From: Aurantimicrobium photophilum
GTDB lineage: Bacteria > Actinomycetota > Actinomycetes > Actinomycetales > Microbacteriaceae
Direction of reading: 5' to 3'
Length of the DNA: 64,000 nucleotides
Assembly: GCF_003194085.1 (NCBI RefSeq)
Contig: NZ_CP023994.1
Location: 1,488,001-1,552,000, forward strand
Shown: in pieces, positions 44,446 through 55,282 of the stretch
How the letters are laid out: each line of letters opens with the position of its first letter
Position numbering within the stretch: the first letter of the stretch is position 1
Notes under the pieces: generated by a model
What the model was told of the DNA's origin: nothing
What the model saw: only the letters and a program-made list of their open reading frames with translations
Databases searched by the model: none
Made by a program: the position numbers and the translations under genes

Positions 44446-46101
44446 CTAGGCCGTGCGGGTGGGGCCCAGCAGAATGGGCTTCTTTTGATCCATCGTGAAG
44501 AAGTCATTGCCCTTGTCATCGACAACAACGAAGGCAGGGAAGTTCTCCACCTCGATCTTGTAGACAGCTTCCATACCCAGCTCGGGGTAGTCAATGATCT
44601 CCATCGAGCGAATGCTGTCTTGAGCCAGGCGAGCAGCAGGGCCACCCACAGAACCGAGGTAGAAGCCGCCATAGGTGCCACAGGCCTTGGTCACCACCGA
44701 GGAGCGGTTTCCCTTGGCCAACATGACCATGGAGCCACCAGCCTTCTGGAACTCCTCCACATAGCTGTCCATACGACCAGCGGTGGTGGGTCCGAAGGAA
44801 CCCGTAGGTAGACCTTCGGGGGTCTTTGCCGGACCTGCATAGTAGATGGGGTGATCCTTGGCGTAGTCGGGCAACCCTTCACCCCGCTCCAGGCGTTCAC
44901 GCATGCGTGCGTGAGCAATATCACGGGCCACCACAATGGTTCCGGTCAACATCACACGCGTGCCAATAGAGCAGGCGGAGAGCTCCTTGAGGATCTCCTC
45001 CATCGGCTGGTTCAAGTTGATGGGAACACCTGGTGAAGCCTGCTCGATTTCCTCAAGACCTGTTTCAGGAATGAAGCGTGCTGGGTCATGTTCAAGCTCT
45101 TCAATGAAGACACCCTCAGAGTTGATGGTGGCCAGGAGCTGACGGTCAGCCGAGCAGGAAACAGCAATGGCAATCGGCAGCGAAGCGCCGTGGCGAGGAA
45201 GACGAATAACACGAACGTCGTGGCAGAAGTACTTACCGCCGAACTGCGCACCAAAACCAATGGTTTTGGTCAGTTCGAAGACCTTCTGTTCGAACTCGAG
45301 GTCACGGAATCCCTGACCCTCCTTGCCACCTTCGGTGGGAAGCGAGTCGAGATAGTGGGTGGAGGCTAACTTAGCTGTCTTCACTGCGTAGTCAGCCGAG
45401 GTTCCACCAATGACAACGGCCAAGTGATACGGGGGGCATGCTGCGGTTCCCAGGCTGGCGATCTTCTCGCGCAGGAACTCCAACAGACGGGTCTCTTCCA
45501 GAACAGCCTTGGTCTCTTGGTAGAGGAAGGTCTTGTTCGCACTACCACCACCCTTGGCCATGAAGAGAAATTCATAGCTGTCGCCCTTGGTCAGTGAGAT
45601 ATCCACTTCAGCAGGCAGGTTGGTGCCGGTGTTGACTTCTTCCCACATCGAGGTGGGAGACATCTGCGAGTAGCGCAGGTTGAGGTCGTGGTACGCCTTG
45701 GCAATACCGTTCGTGATGTATTCAGCATCACGACCATCGGTCAGAATGCGGTGACCGCGCTTGGCCATGACCAGTGCCGTGCCAGTGTCTTGACACATGG
45801 GCAGCACACCACCGGAAGCCACGTTAGCGTTCTTGAGTAGGTCTAGGGCCACGTACTTGTCATTGCCCGATGCTTCAGGGTCTTCCAAGATTTTGCGCAG
45901 CTGGGCGAGGTGTGCTGGGCGCAGGTAGTAGTTGATTTCCTTATAGGCGGTGTAGGCCAAGAGCTCGAGTGCCTCAGGAGAGACCGAAGTGAAGGTGTGC
46001 TCACCGAGGGTGACCGATTCAACGCCTTCGTCACTGAGCAGAGTCCTGTCGTAGTCCGTGGACTGGCGGTGCAGGATCTGGTATTCGCCCTTGTTCATCA
46101 T
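44446..46101 (-). CDS. fumA: Class I (iron-sulfur) fumarate hydratase
   Basis: A 551-residue one-polypeptide class I fumarase interconverting fumarate and malate in the citric acid cycle. The [4Fe-4S] ligands are expected in [23 protein letters not shown] and [10 protein letters not shown] (three Cys). The C-terminal beta domain has [13 protein letters not shown] and [20 protein letters not shown]. The start is ATG 46101 or 46098, after AAGG. It follows the quinone oxidoreductase gene by 18 bp on the same strand. Actinobacteria often have only the class II enzyme, so this oxygen-sensitive type is of note. Confidence 0.94.
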   Translation of the reverse strand: MMNKGEYQILHRQSTDYDRTLLSDEGVESVTLGEHTFTSVSPEALELLAYTAYKEINYYLRPAHLAQLRKILEDPEASGNDKYVALDLLKNANVASGGVLPMCQDTGTALVMAKRGHRILTDGRDAEYITNGIAKAYHDLNLRYSQMSPTSMWEEVNTGTNLPAEVDISLTKGDSYEFLFMAKGGGSANKTFLYQETKAVLEETRLLEFLREKIASLGTAACPPYHLAVVIGGTSADYAVKTAKLASTHYLDSLPTEGGKEGQGFRDLEFEQKVFELTKTIGFGAQFGGKYFCHDVRVIRLPRHGASLPIAIAVSCSADRQLLATINSEGVFIEELEHDPARFIPETGLEEIEQASPGVPINLNQPMEEILKELSACSIGTRVMLTGTIVVARDIAHARMRERLERGEGLPDYAKDHPIYYAGPAKTPEGLPTGSFGPTTAGRMDSYVEEFQKAGGSMVMLAKGNRSSVVTKACGTYGGFYLGSVGGPAARLAQDSIRSMEIIDYPELGMEAVYKIEVENFPAFVVVDDKGNDFFTMDQKKPILLGPTRTA

Positions 46102-46119
46102 TGCCTTATTTCTGTTAAC

Positions 46120-47085
46120 TCAAGGAAGTAATAAAAGTTTGCCGGTGGTTTTGCGCCCAGCCAAGTTGTCTTGAGCCTGTGCAGCCTCTGCCAACGGGTA
46201 GGTGCCACCAATGCGCACGTCAAGTTTCCCCGCAACCACGGCTTCTGTGAGCTCGCCCCAGCGCCAATTGCGCTCTTCGGCCGTTAACAAGTAATTCCAC
46301 AGTGTGGGTCGAGTAATAAACAGCGAACCGCCGGAATTCAGGCGCTGCAGATCGAATTCCGGAACAGGACCAGACGCTGCCCCGAAGAGCACCATGGTCC
46401 CACGGATAGCCAGAGACATGAGTGAGCGATCAAAGGTGGCCTGGCCAACACCGTCATAGACCACATCAACACCGCGTCCATTGGTGAGCTCACGAACCCG
46501 AACATCAAAGCCCTCATAGTCCAGCACCTCGTCTGCACCAGCAGCACGAGCAAGCTCTGCCTTGTGTTCATCGGAGACGGTGGTGAACACACGAGCACCG
46601 CGCAGCTTGGCCAGTTGTATCAGCAGCAGGCCAACACCACCGGCTCCGGCATGAACCAGGGCAGTGTGCTCAGGTCCCAGCGGGAAGGTCGAAGATGCCA
46701 GATAGTGCGCGGTCATGCCCTGCAAGGGAAGAGCAGCCGCAGTGAGGTCATCCATGCCTGCGGGAATATGCAGTGCCTTCTCCGCAGGAACGAGAGCGAA
46801 CTCTGCATAGGTCGAGATGCCGTCAGTGAAGACAATGCGCTGACCAACCTCCAGGTTGGTTACACCTTCGCCGAGAGCTTCGATTGTTCCCATGCCTTCA
46901 GCACCCAAGATGTGGGGAAGCGGGATGGAGTAGATGCCCTTGCGCTGGTAGATCTCAATGAAGTTCACACCGGTCGCACGCATACGCACAAGCACCTGTC
47001 CGGGACCCGCAACAGGGGCTTCAACCTCGGTGTAGTTCAGGACTGAAGAGTCACCGAACTCGGAGACAACAATGGCTTTACTCAT
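46120..47085 (-). CDS. NADPH:quinone oxidoreductase (zeta-crystallin-like)
   Basis: A 321-residue medium-chain dehydrogenase/reductase without zinc ligands. VRMRATGVNFIEIYQRKG and HILGAEGMGTIEALGEGV are the QOR signature segments; the NADPH-binding motif is VHAGAGGVGLLLIQLAKLRGA-like, seen as HAGAGGVGLLLIQLAK. It reduces quinones by one electron in characterised relatives. It precedes the fumarase gene by 18 bp and may share a transcript with it; a functional link is not evident. Confidence 0.92.
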   Translation of the reverse strand: MSKAIVVSEFGDSSVLNYTEVEAPVAGPGQVLVRMRATGVNFIEIYQRKGIYSIPLPHILGAEGMGTIEALGEGVTNLEVGQRIVFTDGISTYAEFALVPAEKALHIPAGMDDLTAAALPLQGMTAHYLASSTFPLGPEHTALVHAGAGGVGLLLIQLAKLRGARVFTTVSDEHKAELARAAGADEVLDYEGFDVRVRELTNGRGVDVVYDGVGQATFDRSLMSLAIRGTMVLFGAASGPVPEFDLQRLNSGGSLFITRPTLWNYLLTAEERNWRWGELTEAVVAGKLDVRIGGTYPLAEAAQAQDNLAGRKTTGKLLLLP

Positions 47086-47124
47086 AGTCTCAAGTCTGTC
47101 ACTGCCAGAACGAATACTTCTGCC

Positions 47125-48531
47125 TCAGCGCTTGTTGCCCAGGTCCTCGATGACCTCGAAGAGGACATCGACGTCACTGAGCTCAGTGCGGAAGTTGGTG
47201 AAGCAGGGACGCAACCACGTCTCGCCATCGATCACAGCGGGCGAGAGGAAGACTCGGCCGTCCTTCTCTATGGCAGAACACAGCGCTGCGTTGTGCTTGC
47301 TGATCTGTTCGGGGTCGGTCATGCCGTGAGGAATGTGTTGCAAGGGAACGATGGAAAGTTGCGGACGGTGATGCAGAACACGGAAAGACGCATTCACGCT
47401 GGCACGTGAATAGGTTTCCTGAGCCAGCTCAATGTTCTTCGTGATGGCAGAGCGGAACTCTGATGCACCATGAGCCTTGAAGCCAAGCCACAGTTTGAGT
47501 GCACGTAGCGGACGCGAATACTCCAGCGTCACATCAACGGGGTTGGGCTCTTCACCCTCGTGCGGCATGTAGGCCTCGTTGTGGCCAAAGGTTGCTGCCA
47601 AGGCTGCGTAATCCTTGACCAGCACAATCGAACAGGCCTTCGGCACAAACAACCATTTGTGTGCATCGATAGTGACCGAGTCAGCCAACTCAATGCCATC
47701 AAAGAGGTCACGAGCAACATCCGTACCCGCAGCAGGAGCACCATAGGCACCATCGACGTGCATCCAGATGTTGTAAGTCTGGGCAATGCGGGCAATCTCG
47801 CGCAGAGGATCAATCGCGCCAGTCAAGGTGGTTCCTGCACTGGCAATGATGCACATCGGCTTCACACCAGCAGCCATATCTGCCCTGATCTGCTCTTCCA
47901 GAGCAGCAGGGACCATGCGGTGTTGCTCATCAATCGCAATAGATCGCACCGCACGGGTGCCCAGGCCCAACAGTTCCACAGCGCGCTTGTTGGAGTAGTG
48001 GGCTTCGCTGGAAACATAGACCGCCATGGGGCCGGTGTTACCCATCTCACGAGACTCAGGAACAGCACGATGACGAGCTGCGGCGAGCGCAGTGATGTTA
48101 CTCACCGTTCCCCCGGAGGTGAAGAGTCCCCGAGCATTGGGGAAACCAATGAACTCCCCTAACCACTTACTGGTTTGCACTTCAAGGGTGGAAGCGGCAC
48201 GGGCATCAACAGCCAAGTTGATGTCATAGGAGGCAGCCAGGAAGTCTGCCACGGCTCCAATTTCGAGGCCGCTGGAGCCGATATAGGCCAGGAAGCGGGG
48301 GCGCGATTGTGCCAGCGACTGATCGAGGACATCTACAGCCTGACCTAGAGCGTCTGTGTGAATCATGCCCTGTTCGGGCAGGGTCTCTGCCAACAACGCC
48401 GCGGTGGCGGCGGTGAGTTCTGGCTCACTCTCACGTGCTTTATCGAAACCTTCCCAGACCTGCGTCACGGTGTCGAAGGTTGCCTGGAGAACATCACGAC
48501 GTTCATCGCCTAAGCGGAGATTGTGATTCAT
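47125..48531 (-). CDS. Group II PLP-dependent decarboxylase (aromatic amino acid/glutamate type)
   Basis: A 468-residue fold-type I decarboxylase. Landmarks are FTSGGTVSNITALAAAR, WMHVDGAYGAPA (PLP-contacting Asp) and SVTIDAHKWLFVPKACS with the PLP-Lys. This is the group II family (DOPA/tryptophan/tyrosine/glutamate decarboxylases); the substrate cannot be assigned from sequence alone. The frame extends five codons to a TTG, but ATG 48531 with TATCCT six bases upstream is the preferred leaderless start. It diverges from the ABC exporter genes. Confidence 0.9.
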   Translation of the reverse strand: MNHNLRLGDERRDVLQATFDTVTQVWEGFDKARESEPELTAATAALLAETLPEQGMIHTDALGQAVDVLDQSLAQSRPRFLAYIGSSGLEIGAVADFLAASYDINLAVDARAASTLEVQTSKWLGEFIGFPNARGLFTSGGTVSNITALAAARHRAVPESREMGNTGPMAVYVSSEAHYSNKRAVELLGLGTRAVRSIAIDEQHRMVPAALEEQIRADMAAGVKPMCIIASAGTTLTGAIDPLREIARIAQTYNIWMHVDGAYGAPAAGTDVARDLFDGIELADSVTIDAHKWLFVPKACSIVLVKDYAALAATFGHNEAYMPHEGEEPNPVDVTLEYSRPLRALKLWLGFKAHGASEFRSAITKNIELAQETYSRASVNASFRVLHHRPQLSIVPLQHIPHGMTDPEQISKHNAALCSAIEKDGRVFLSPAVIDGETWLRPCFTNFRTELSDVDVLFEVIEDLGNKR

Positions 48532-48537
48532 GTCTTT

Positions 48538-48543
48538 AGGATA
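48538..48543 (-). promoter_or_regulatory. -10 element of a leaderless promoter for the PLP decarboxylase gene
   Basis: TATCCT on the minus strand, then AAAGAC, then ATG at 48531. Confidence 0.45.
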
Positions 48544-48674
48544 CAAACGGGCCCCACTCCCTCACAGGGTCGAGTCGACGAGTATGTCCCGCCTACTGGA
48601 CGTTCCCCTCACGTGAGGAATAACTGTGCCACTTCCCGAGTTGGTACATTGAGAGGTCGAAGCACAGGAGCAGC

Positions 48675-50483
48675 GTGGCAATTACCCAGCAGCAGAGCGG
48701 TCAGCTGAGCACATTCAGCAGCCTGCGTCGGGTGTACCCATTCGTGCAAGGCGCCCTGCCCCTCCTCTTTGTCGGCATCTTCGTTTCTCTAGCTGCCGTA
48801 GCCACCGCATTGACCATTCCCTTCGCCCTGCGCTGGCTCGTGGACAACCCACTGAGCACGGGCGACGTGGCACAAATTGTGCCTGGTGTCGCTGTGATCT
48901 TCGGCCTGGGTATGGCCGAAGTGATCTTCATCTATCTGCGCCGCTGGATCACCTTAGCTCCCGGCGTTCACCTCGAGGGCAAGATGCGCAATGCCATCTA
49001 TGTCCACCTGCAAAAGCTTCCGGTTTCTTTCCATGACAAGTGGCAAAGCGGCCAGCTGCTCTCACGCGCCATGGGTGACATTAGCACCGTGCGCAGATGG
49101 ATTTCCTTCGCCTTGGTGCAGCTCGTCACGAGCACCATCATGCTCGTGGCGGGCTTCACCCTCCTCTTTGCTTTCAATGCTGTGCTGGGCGCCATCTTCC
49201 TAATCTGCTCACTCCCCCTGATCATCATCAGCTTGCGTTTCCAGCGCACTTTCACCACGTTGGCCAGGAACTCTCAAGACCAGCAGGGTGATTTAGCCAC
49301 GTCCATTGAAGAGTCGGTTCACGGCATCCGCGTGCTGAAGTCTTTTGGTCGAGCCGGTGAAGCTCTCGAAGAATTCCTCGAGCAGGCCAATATCTTGCGC
49401 GGCACCGAACTTGCCAAGGGCAAGGCCAATGGCCAGATGTGGTTCTGGATGCTACTGATTCCCGACCTGGGATTTGCCATCACGTTGCTCATCGGCATCA
49501 TCGAAGCTGAGCAAGGCATTGTCTCGGTGGGAACTCTCATCGCGTTCTTTGCCACGGCAGCCCTGCTCAAGGGACCGATGCAGTCCATTGCACCCATGCT
49601 TTCAATTTCTATTGAGGCAGCCAGCTCGCTGAACCGCTTCCACGAAGTGATGGACACCCCCATCGAGATCCTCGAAGTGCGGGATGCGAAAGATGTTCCA
49701 GCTGGTCCAGGTGAACTCGTCTTTGACGATGTGCACTTCCGTTACGAAGATTCCCCCGCACATGTTCCTGATCTGCTGGATGGAGTCAACCTGACGATAA
49801 AGCCAGGTGAAACCATGGCACTGGTGGGCCTGACCGGATGCGGCAAGACAAGCCTCACCGCCCTGACCACCAGACTCTTTGATGTCACCGGCGGTCGCAT
49901 TCTGATTGATGGTGCGGACATCAGAGACGTGGGCATTGAAAGCCTGCGCACCCGCGTGGCCATGGCCTTTGAAGATGCCACATTGTTCTCCATATCCGTG
50001 CGAGACAACGTCTTGCTGGGCCGTGAAGATCTCACCAACACCGAGAACCCTGTGCTCCTAGCCGAGGGTGAAGCCCTCCTGCAGGAGTCACTCGACATTG
50101 CTCAAGCAGACTTTGCCCGAAGTTTGCCCAAGGGAGTCGAAAGCAAGATCGGCGAGGAAGGCCTGAGTCTCTCCGGCGGCCAGCGTCAGCGTTTGGCTTT
50201 AGCGAGAGCCATTGCCGTCCAGCCCAGCATCTTGGTGCTGGATGACCCTCTCTCCGCACTTGATGTCACCACCGAGGCTGCTGTCGAGAAGGCACTGCGT
50301 GAAGTACTGGGCACCACCACAGCGCTCATTGTGGCGCACCGACCCTCCACAGTGATGCTGGCGGATCGTGTTGCTCTCTTGCATAACGGCAAAATCCTGG
50401 ACGTAGGCACCCACGCTGAACTTCTCGCGCGCTGCCCCGAATACCGCAACGTGATTGCTTCCCTCGAGGAGGAAAAGCGATGA
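48675..50483 (+). CDS. ABC exporter half-transporter A (degenerate ATPase site)
   Basis: A 602-residue fusion of six membrane segments (ABC_membrane) and an ABC domain. Walker A is [16 protein letters not shown], signature [16 protein letters not shown], and Walker [13 protein letters not shown], where Asp replaces the catalytic Glu. The H-loop is IVAHRPST. The start is GTG 48675 with GGAG five bases upstream. Its stop overlaps the start of the next gene by 4 bp (ATGA). The pair forms an asymmetric heterodimer like BmrCD or TM287/288, likely a multidrug or lipid exporter. Confidence 0.93.
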   Translation: MAITQQQSGQLSTFSSLRRVYPFVQGALPLLFVGIFVSLAAVATALTIPFALRWLVDNPLSTGDVAQIVPGVAVIFGLGMAEVIFIYLRRWITLAPGVHLEGKMRNAIYVHLQKLPVSFHDKWQSGQLLSRAMGDISTVRRWISFALVQLVTSTIMLVAGFTLLFAFNAVLGAIFLICSLPLIIISLRFQRTFTTLARNSQDQQGDLATSIEESVHGIRVLKSFGRAGEALEEFLEQANILRGTELAKGKANGQMWFWMLLIPDLGFAITLLIGIIEAEQGIVSVGTLIAFFATAALLKGPMQSIAPMLSISIEAASSLNRFHEVMDTPIEILEVRDAKDVPAGPGELVFDDVHFRYEDSPAHVPDLLDGVNLTIKPGETMALVGLTGCGKTSLTALTTRLFDVTGGRILIDGADIRDVGIESLRTRVAMAFEDATLFSISVRDNVLLGREDLTNTENPVLLAEGEALLQESLDIAQADFARSLPKGVESKIGEEGLSLSGGQRQRLALARAIAVQPSILVLDDPLSALDVTTEAAVEKALREVLGTTTALIVAHRPSTVMLADRVALLHNGKILDVGTHAELLARCPEYRNVIASLEEEKR

Positions 50484-52297
50484 CGATTGCCGGAGTTCGC
50501 GGAGTAACCGGTGAAGAACGCTCCGACTTCACGAAACAGGAAGGAAAGCGCCTGCGCCAGCGCTCGCTTTCGTTACTGAAGTCCCTGCTTCACCCTGTGC
50601 GGGTGCGTTTGTATTGGACGCTCGTTGTTGTGGTGGTCAGCACGGCAGCGCAGGTTGCCGGGCCCACGCTGTTGGCACTAGGAATTGACCAGGGCTTGTC
50701 CCAGGTTGTGCAGAACCACAATTGGTTACCTGCGCAATTGATTGTGAGTGCGTATGTGCTCACCGCGATTGTCAGCTCGACCATGATGGCCGTCTATATG
50801 CGCTCTTCTGCGGTGCTGAGCCAAACGGTATTGATTGACCTGCGTGAACGTGTCTTCCAGCACACCCAAAACCTCAGTATGAGCTTCCACGAAAACTACA
50901 CCTCGGGCCGCGTCATTGCTCGTCAAACCAGTGACATCGAAACCTTGCGTGAACTGCTCGATGGCGGAATCAGCAACCTGTTCCGCGGCATCTTGCTCAT
51001 GACGTTCACGGCAGGCGCGTTGATTGCACTGGATCCTTCAAGTGCGCTTCCGCTGCTCATTGCTTTGATTCCTGCATTCTTCCTCACCCGCTGGTTCTCC
51101 AACACCTCCAAGAAGCAGTTCCGTGAAGCCCGCACCTTCTCGGCACGGTTGATTGTGCAGTTCGTGGAAACCATGACCGGTATCCGTGCCGTGAAAGCAT
51201 TCCGCCGGGAAGAGCGCAACGAAAAGAGCTACGCCCTCGCCGTCGACGACTACCGGGAAGCAAACCGCAAAGTCATTCGCCTCTTTGGAACCTATGACCC
51301 CGGCCTCAAAGTCATTGGTGTCTTCACCCTGGCTGCCGTCTTGATTCTGGGGTCGTTCCGTGTGGCCAACGGCGCTATGGAGGTCGGCGTACTTCTTGCA
51401 GCTGTTCTCTACACCCGCCGGTTCTTTGAACCGATGGAAGAACTAGCCATGTTCTATAACTCCTTCCAGAACGCGTCCTCTGCGTTGGAGAAGGTCTCGG
51501 GCATGCTCGAAGAGAAGGCCACCGTGGTGGAGCCGCTCAATCCGACTCCTCTGGTTCACCCCAAGGGCAAGCTGGACTTCAACCAGGTTCGATTTGGATA
51601 TAACGACGAGACCATCGTTCTTCCCCAACTTGATCTCCACATCCCAGCAGGACAGACCATCGCTTTGGTGGGAACCACCGGCGCTGGGAAGTCCACCCTG
51701 GCAAAGTTGGTGGCACGTTTTTATGACCCCAGCCAGGGAACCGTCAGCCTGGATGACATCGACCTGCGTGACCTAGCCAACAAGGATCTCCGCCGAGCCA
51801 TCGTCATGGTGACCCAAGAGTCCTATTTGTTTTCAGGTTCGGTTTCCGACAACATTGGCCTTGGTAAACCTGGAGCAACGCAGGAAGAAATTGAGGCGTC
51901 TGCCAAGGCTGTGGGTGCTCATGATTTCATCATGAGATTGCCGGAAGGCTACGACACTGACGTGAACAAGCGCGGTGGTCGTTTGTCCGCAGGACAACGT
52001 CAGCTGCTCTCTTTCGCGCGCGCATTCATTGCAGACCCCACCGTGCTGATCTTGGATGAGGCAACTGCATCTCTCGACATCCCAAGCGAGCGACTGGTTC
52101 AGCGGGGGCTACAAACCTTGCTCGCTGATCGCACCGCAATCATCATTGCTCACCGACTCTCGACGGTGTCGATTGCTGACCGTGTGCTCGTGATGGAGCA
52201 TGGCGAAATCATCGAGGACGGTTCCCCTGAGGAACTCATTGCCGGCACCGGCAAGTTTGCCAGTCTGCACTCAGCCTGGCGAGACTCTCTGGCTTAG
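50480..52297 (+). CDS. ABC exporter half-transporter B (canonical ATPase site)
   Basis: A 605-residue partner of the preceding protein. Walker A is [17 protein letters not shown], Walker [14 protein letters not shown] with the catalytic Glu, and H-loop IIAHRLSTV. Its signature is [10 protein letters not shown], with Ala in place of the first Gly of LSGGQ; this pairs with the degenerate Walker site of the partner, while the active site forms from this Walker pair and the partner's LSGGQ. The N-terminal cytoplasmic tail is about 35 residues. The coding end overlaps the convergent amidase gene by 4 bp. Confidence 0.94.
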   Translation: MTIAGVRGVTGEERSDFTKQEGKRLRQRSLSLLKSLLHPVRVRLYWTLVVVVVSTAAQVAGPTLLALGIDQGLSQVVQNHNWLPAQLIVSAYVLTAIVSSTMMAVYMRSSAVLSQTVLIDLRERVFQHTQNLSMSFHENYTSGRVIARQTSDIETLRELLDGGISNLFRGILLMTFTAGALIALDPSSALPLLIALIPAFFLTRWFSNTSKKQFREARTFSARLIVQFVETMTGIRAVKAFRREERNEKSYALAVDDYREANRKVIRLFGTYDPGLKVIGVFTLAAVLILGSFRVANGAMEVGVLLAAVLYTRRFFEPMEELAMFYNSFQNASSALEKVSGMLEEKATVVEPLNPTPLVHPKGKLDFNQVRFGYNDETIVLPQLDLHIPAGQTIALVGTTGAGKSTLAKLVARFYDPSQGTVSLDDIDLRDLANKDLRRAIVMVTQESYLFSGSVSDNIGLGKPGATQEEIEASAKAVGAHDFIMRLPEGYDTDVNKRGGRLSAGQRQLLSFARAFIADPTVLILDEATASLDIPSERLVQRGLQTLLADRTAIIIAHRLSTVSIADRVLVMEHGEIIEDGSPEELIAGTGKFASLHSAWRDSLA

Positions 52298-54327
52298 GCC
52301 ACGCCACCCACGACGTCGTAGTGGCCAACAACAGTGTTGCCCGACTTAGCTAGGGCAACAATCACGGAGCCATAACCTCCTCGCCATTCCGAGTGCAGGC
52401 GAGTGTGCTCAGACTCGGGGACCAACGTCTCGGCGATGAAGCCAGAGGGGGTCACCACACCTGCAATCTGGACACCGTTGACGGTAACCATTACCTCCGC
52501 TGCATCTGTGGCCACGTCAACGTGGATGGGTACCATCCCATTGACCGCAGGTGCCATGGAGACGAGGACGTGAAGTTCGGGAGCCTGGCTTACTTGCTCA
52601 ACATCGCGCGAGACCCAGTGAGTTCCAGCAAGCTCAGGCGTGCGAGGAGCGGCAACGCGGTGGTTACGGTAGTTATCGAAAGCCCAGGCATAAGCCAGGA
52701 GGTTGCTGTCGTCATAGCCACGACCTGCGAAGGTCAGTCCGGTTGGCATACCGATGTCACTCATGATTCCCATGGGTGCCGTGACAGTAGGAATGCCCAG
52801 GTGGCGTGGAACCAGGTTGCCGTTGGCAACCCAGGTTCCGTTGCGCCAGGCCAGGTCAGCTGAGGCGTCATTGACATCAGCATCAGCAGGGCCCACATCA
52901 GCAGAAGCGGGGAAGACAACAGCATCGAGCCCGAGTTCGTCCATCCAGTCTTCGAGGTCAAGCTTGCGTGCCTTCTCAAGCCCTGGAATACCTTCAGCCA
53001 TATCTGGAATATCCACGAGAGCAGGAACTCCGTCTCGCTTAGCGCGGGCCACATACTCCTCTAACGGAACATCTTCGGGGGCAAAGCGATGCAGGTGGTC
53101 GTCGTAACGACCCGGCACCGAACCAGAAGGAACGGGGAAGATCTTGTCTGGGTCGACCTGTGCCAAGGCGTTAAGTGTGGGGTCATTGTTGGCAGCCAAG
53201 AAGTCGTGCCAGCCCAACATGGAGAGCTCCCACAGCTCATGCTCAGCAAAGTGTTCAGGCACTAAACCTCGAGCCTTGAGGTTCTTCGCCTCTGGCCCAC
53301 GGCTTTCGTAGTTGGTCACCACGGGGAAGTCAGTCTCCACAACCTCAGCACCGAGAGCTTCGAGGTCAGCTTTGGCTTGATGCCAGAGCTCCACCACAGA
53401 GTCGCGGGTCTCTATGACATCAATGTCATCGAGGACAATGTCGACCGGAGCCTTGTTGATATACATCCGTGGAATAGCAATACGCTTGCCCTCGAGAGCA
53501 CGAGGGTTTGCAAGAGCAGGATAGGAATCAGGGCGTAGCTCAGAACTCTTCGGGGTCTTCACCCACGGCTGCATGCGCCAGAAGTCTCCACGCACTTCCC
53601 AGTCGTCTCCCACGACCTGGTCGAGCACAGCGAGCATGTCATCCATCGTGCGCGTGTGAGGAACCACGACATCCATGGTGGGAACAAGTGGCCAGTTGCC
53701 TCGGGTTGAGATCACTCCCCGGGAGGGTGTGTATGCGCAGAGCCCATTGTTATTGGCAGGTGCACGGCCAGAAGACCAGGTCTCTTCACCCAGACCAAAG
53801 GCAGCGAAGCTGGCGCCGGTAGCGGTGCCCGAACCGTTTGAAGAACCTGAACCAAACGCAGCGGTCAAGAAATCTGCGTTATACGGGCTTTCCGCGCGGC
53901 CATAGAGTCCGCGCTGCATGCCGCCGTTGGCCATCGGTGGCATGTTGGTTAAACCAATAAGAACGGCGCCTGCTTTGCGCAATTGCGCAATGGTGAAGGC
54001 GTCATCGGTGGCAATGAGATCCGCAAATGCAGGAGAGCCAGAAGCGACCGTCAACCCCTTGACCTTGTAGCTGTTCTTAGCTGTATAGGGAATACCGTCG
54101 AGGTACCCCAGAGACTTTCCCTGAGCACGGCGCTCATCAGCTGCTCGAGCTTCAGCAAAGAGATCGGGATTCAGAATCGGAACAGCGTTGAGCGTGATGC
54201 CATGGCGGTCATAGAAGGCAATGCGATTCAGGTAGGCAGCAACAAGCTCAACGCTTGTGATCACGCCAGCATCCAAATCAGCTCGTAGCTGAGCGATGGA
54301 CTTCTCAACGACGGTGTAGGAGGTCAT
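52294..54327 (-). CDS. Amidase signature family hydrolase with C-terminal extension
   Basis: A 677-residue protein. The Ser-cisSer-Lys triad fits [13 protein letters not shown] (Lys), [14 protein letters not shown] (cis-Ser) and [16 protein letters not shown] (nucleophile Ser), the last two diverging from the usual GGSSGGSA and TGGSIRIPA. Amidase homology runs to about residue 560 ([22 protein letters not shown]), and around 110 further residues follow that look like a small beta domain. Family members hydrolyse amides, indole acetamide, or Glu-tRNA; the substrate here is not clear. TAATGT lies seven bases before the ATG. Confidence 0.88.
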   Translation of the reverse strand: MTSYTVVEKSIAQLRADLDAGVITSVELVAAYLNRIAFYDRHGITLNAVPILNPDLFAEARAADERRAQGKSLGYLDGIPYTAKNSYKVKGLTVASGSPAFADLIATDDAFTIAQLRKAGAVLIGLTNMPPMANGGMQRGLYGRAESPYNADFLTAAFGSGSSNGSGTATGASFAAFGLGEETWSSGRAPANNNGLCAYTPSRGVISTRGNWPLVPTMDVVVPHTRTMDDMLAVLDQVVGDDWEVRGDFWRMQPWVKTPKSSELRPDSYPALANPRALEGKRIAIPRMYINKAPVDIVLDDIDVIETRDSVVELWHQAKADLEALGAEVVETDFPVVTNYESRGPEAKNLKARGLVPEHFAEHELWELSMLGWHDFLAANNDPTLNALAQVDPDKIFPVPSGSVPGRYDDHLHRFAPEDVPLEEYVARAKRDGVPALVDIPDMAEGIPGLEKARKLDLEDWMDELGLDAVVFPASADVGPADADVNDASADLAWRNGTWVANGNLVPRHLGIPTVTAPMGIMSDIGMPTGLTFAGRGYDDSNLLAYAWAFDNYRNHRVAAPRTPELAGTHWVSRDVEQVSQAPELHVLVSMAPAVNGMVPIHVDVATDAAEVMVTVNGVQIAGVVTPSGFIAETLVPESEHTRLHSEWRGGYGSVIVALAKSGNTVVGHYDVVGGVA

Positions 54328-54334
54328 GCCTTAC

Positions 54335-54340
54335 ACATTA
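54335..54340 (-). promoter_or_regulatory. Candidate -10 of the amidase promoter
   Basis: TAATGT on the minus strand, seven bases (GTAAGGC) before the ATG at 54327. AAGG within the spacer may instead aid ribosome binding. Confidence 0.35.
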
Positions 54341-54455
54341 CCCATTCACGTACTCCTGTAAATCCTCAGGCAAGAGGGGTGGGTTTCTCAGGAAATATAG
54401 GCCAGACTGAGCACAGTGACGGCCCGTCTCAGGGTCACAAAAGGACTGGTGCATC

Positions 54456-55259
54456 ATGGCTCGCAAGATTCGCTCCGAAGATGAACAGATCAAACGCCTG
54501 CGGGTTTACAACATTGTTGCGGGTGCCATCCACCTGCTCCAGGGTCTGGCATTCCTATTCGTGCTAACCAAGCTCAGTTCACAGGTTATGTTCCCCGTGA
54601 CGGTCGACTACATGACCGGCCCTCCCGGAGTGGATCTCCCCACGGAGCAGGTCACACTGTTTGAAATAAACCTCGGCCTGGGTGTGGTGGCCTTCCTCTT
54701 TATGTCGGCTTTCTTCCACTTCCTTATTTCTTTGCCTGGTGTCTTCACGCGCTATGCCAATGGCTTGAAACTCAACCACAACTACTTCCGCTGGACAGAG
54801 TATTCGCTGAGCTCCTCGGTCATGATCTGGCTGATTGCTCAGCTCAACGGTGCTACCGACTTCGCTGCTCTGTTTGCGATCTTCGCGGTGAACGCCTCCA
54901 TGATCATGTTCGGGGCACTGCAGGAGAAGTATGAGAAGCCAGGAAACAAGAAGTTCCTGCCATTCATCTTCGGCTCCATGACCGGAATCGTGCCCTGGAT
55001 CATCATTGCCGTCTACACCCTGCAGCCTGGCTCAACCAGCGCAGCTGAGGTTCCTGGTTTTGTCTATGGCATCGTGATTTCACTCTTCGTGTTCTTCAAC
55101 ACTTTCGCCATCAACCAGGTTTTGCAGTATCGCCAAATTGGCGGTTGGAAGAGCTACCTTCGCGGTGAACGTGCCTACATCACACTCAGCTTGGTCGCCA
55201 AGAGCGTCCTGGCTTGGCAGGTCTTCTCTGGCGCGTTAGTTCCACTCTTTGTGAACTAA
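54456..55259 (+). CDS. Heliorhodopsin
   Basis: A 267-residue seven-helix retinal protein. TM7 has the Schiff-base Lys249 in YITLSLVAKSVLAWQ. TM3 has the counterion Glu115 in FRWTEYSLSSSVMIW, and His26 and His88 match the two conserved histidines of heliorhodopsins. The long AB loop (residues 45-67, VTVDYMTGPPGVDLPTEQ) and the charged cytoplasmic N-terminus (MARKIRSEDEQIKRLR) are typical of the group, whose N-terminus faces inside, opposite to type 1 rhodopsins. The family does not pump ions in most tests and its role is unsettled. AAGGA lies ten bases before the ATG. No retinal-synthesis gene is in the window. Confidence 0.95.
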   Translation: MARKIRSEDEQIKRLRVYNIVAGAIHLLQGLAFLFVLTKLSSQVMFPVTVDYMTGPPGVDLPTEQVTLFEINLGLGVVAFLFMSAFFHFLISLPGVFTRYANGLKLNHNYFRWTEYSLSSSVMIWLIAQLNGATDFAALFAIFAVNASMIMFGALQEKYEKPGNKKFLPFIFGSMTGIVPWIIIAVYTLQPGSTSAAEVPGFVYGIVISLFVFFNTFAINQVLQYRQIGGWKSYLRGERAYITLSLVAKSVLAWQVFSGALVPLFVN

Positions 55260-55282
55260 CGCACCAGAGAGAAGCTCACGCT

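Noticed and set aside
54456-55259. Reading the rhodopsin as an actinorhodopsin-type proton pump
   Set aside because: It lacks the TM3 Asp-Thr-Asp/Glu pump motif; it has Glu115 with the surrounding serines and the long AB loop of heliorhodopsins.
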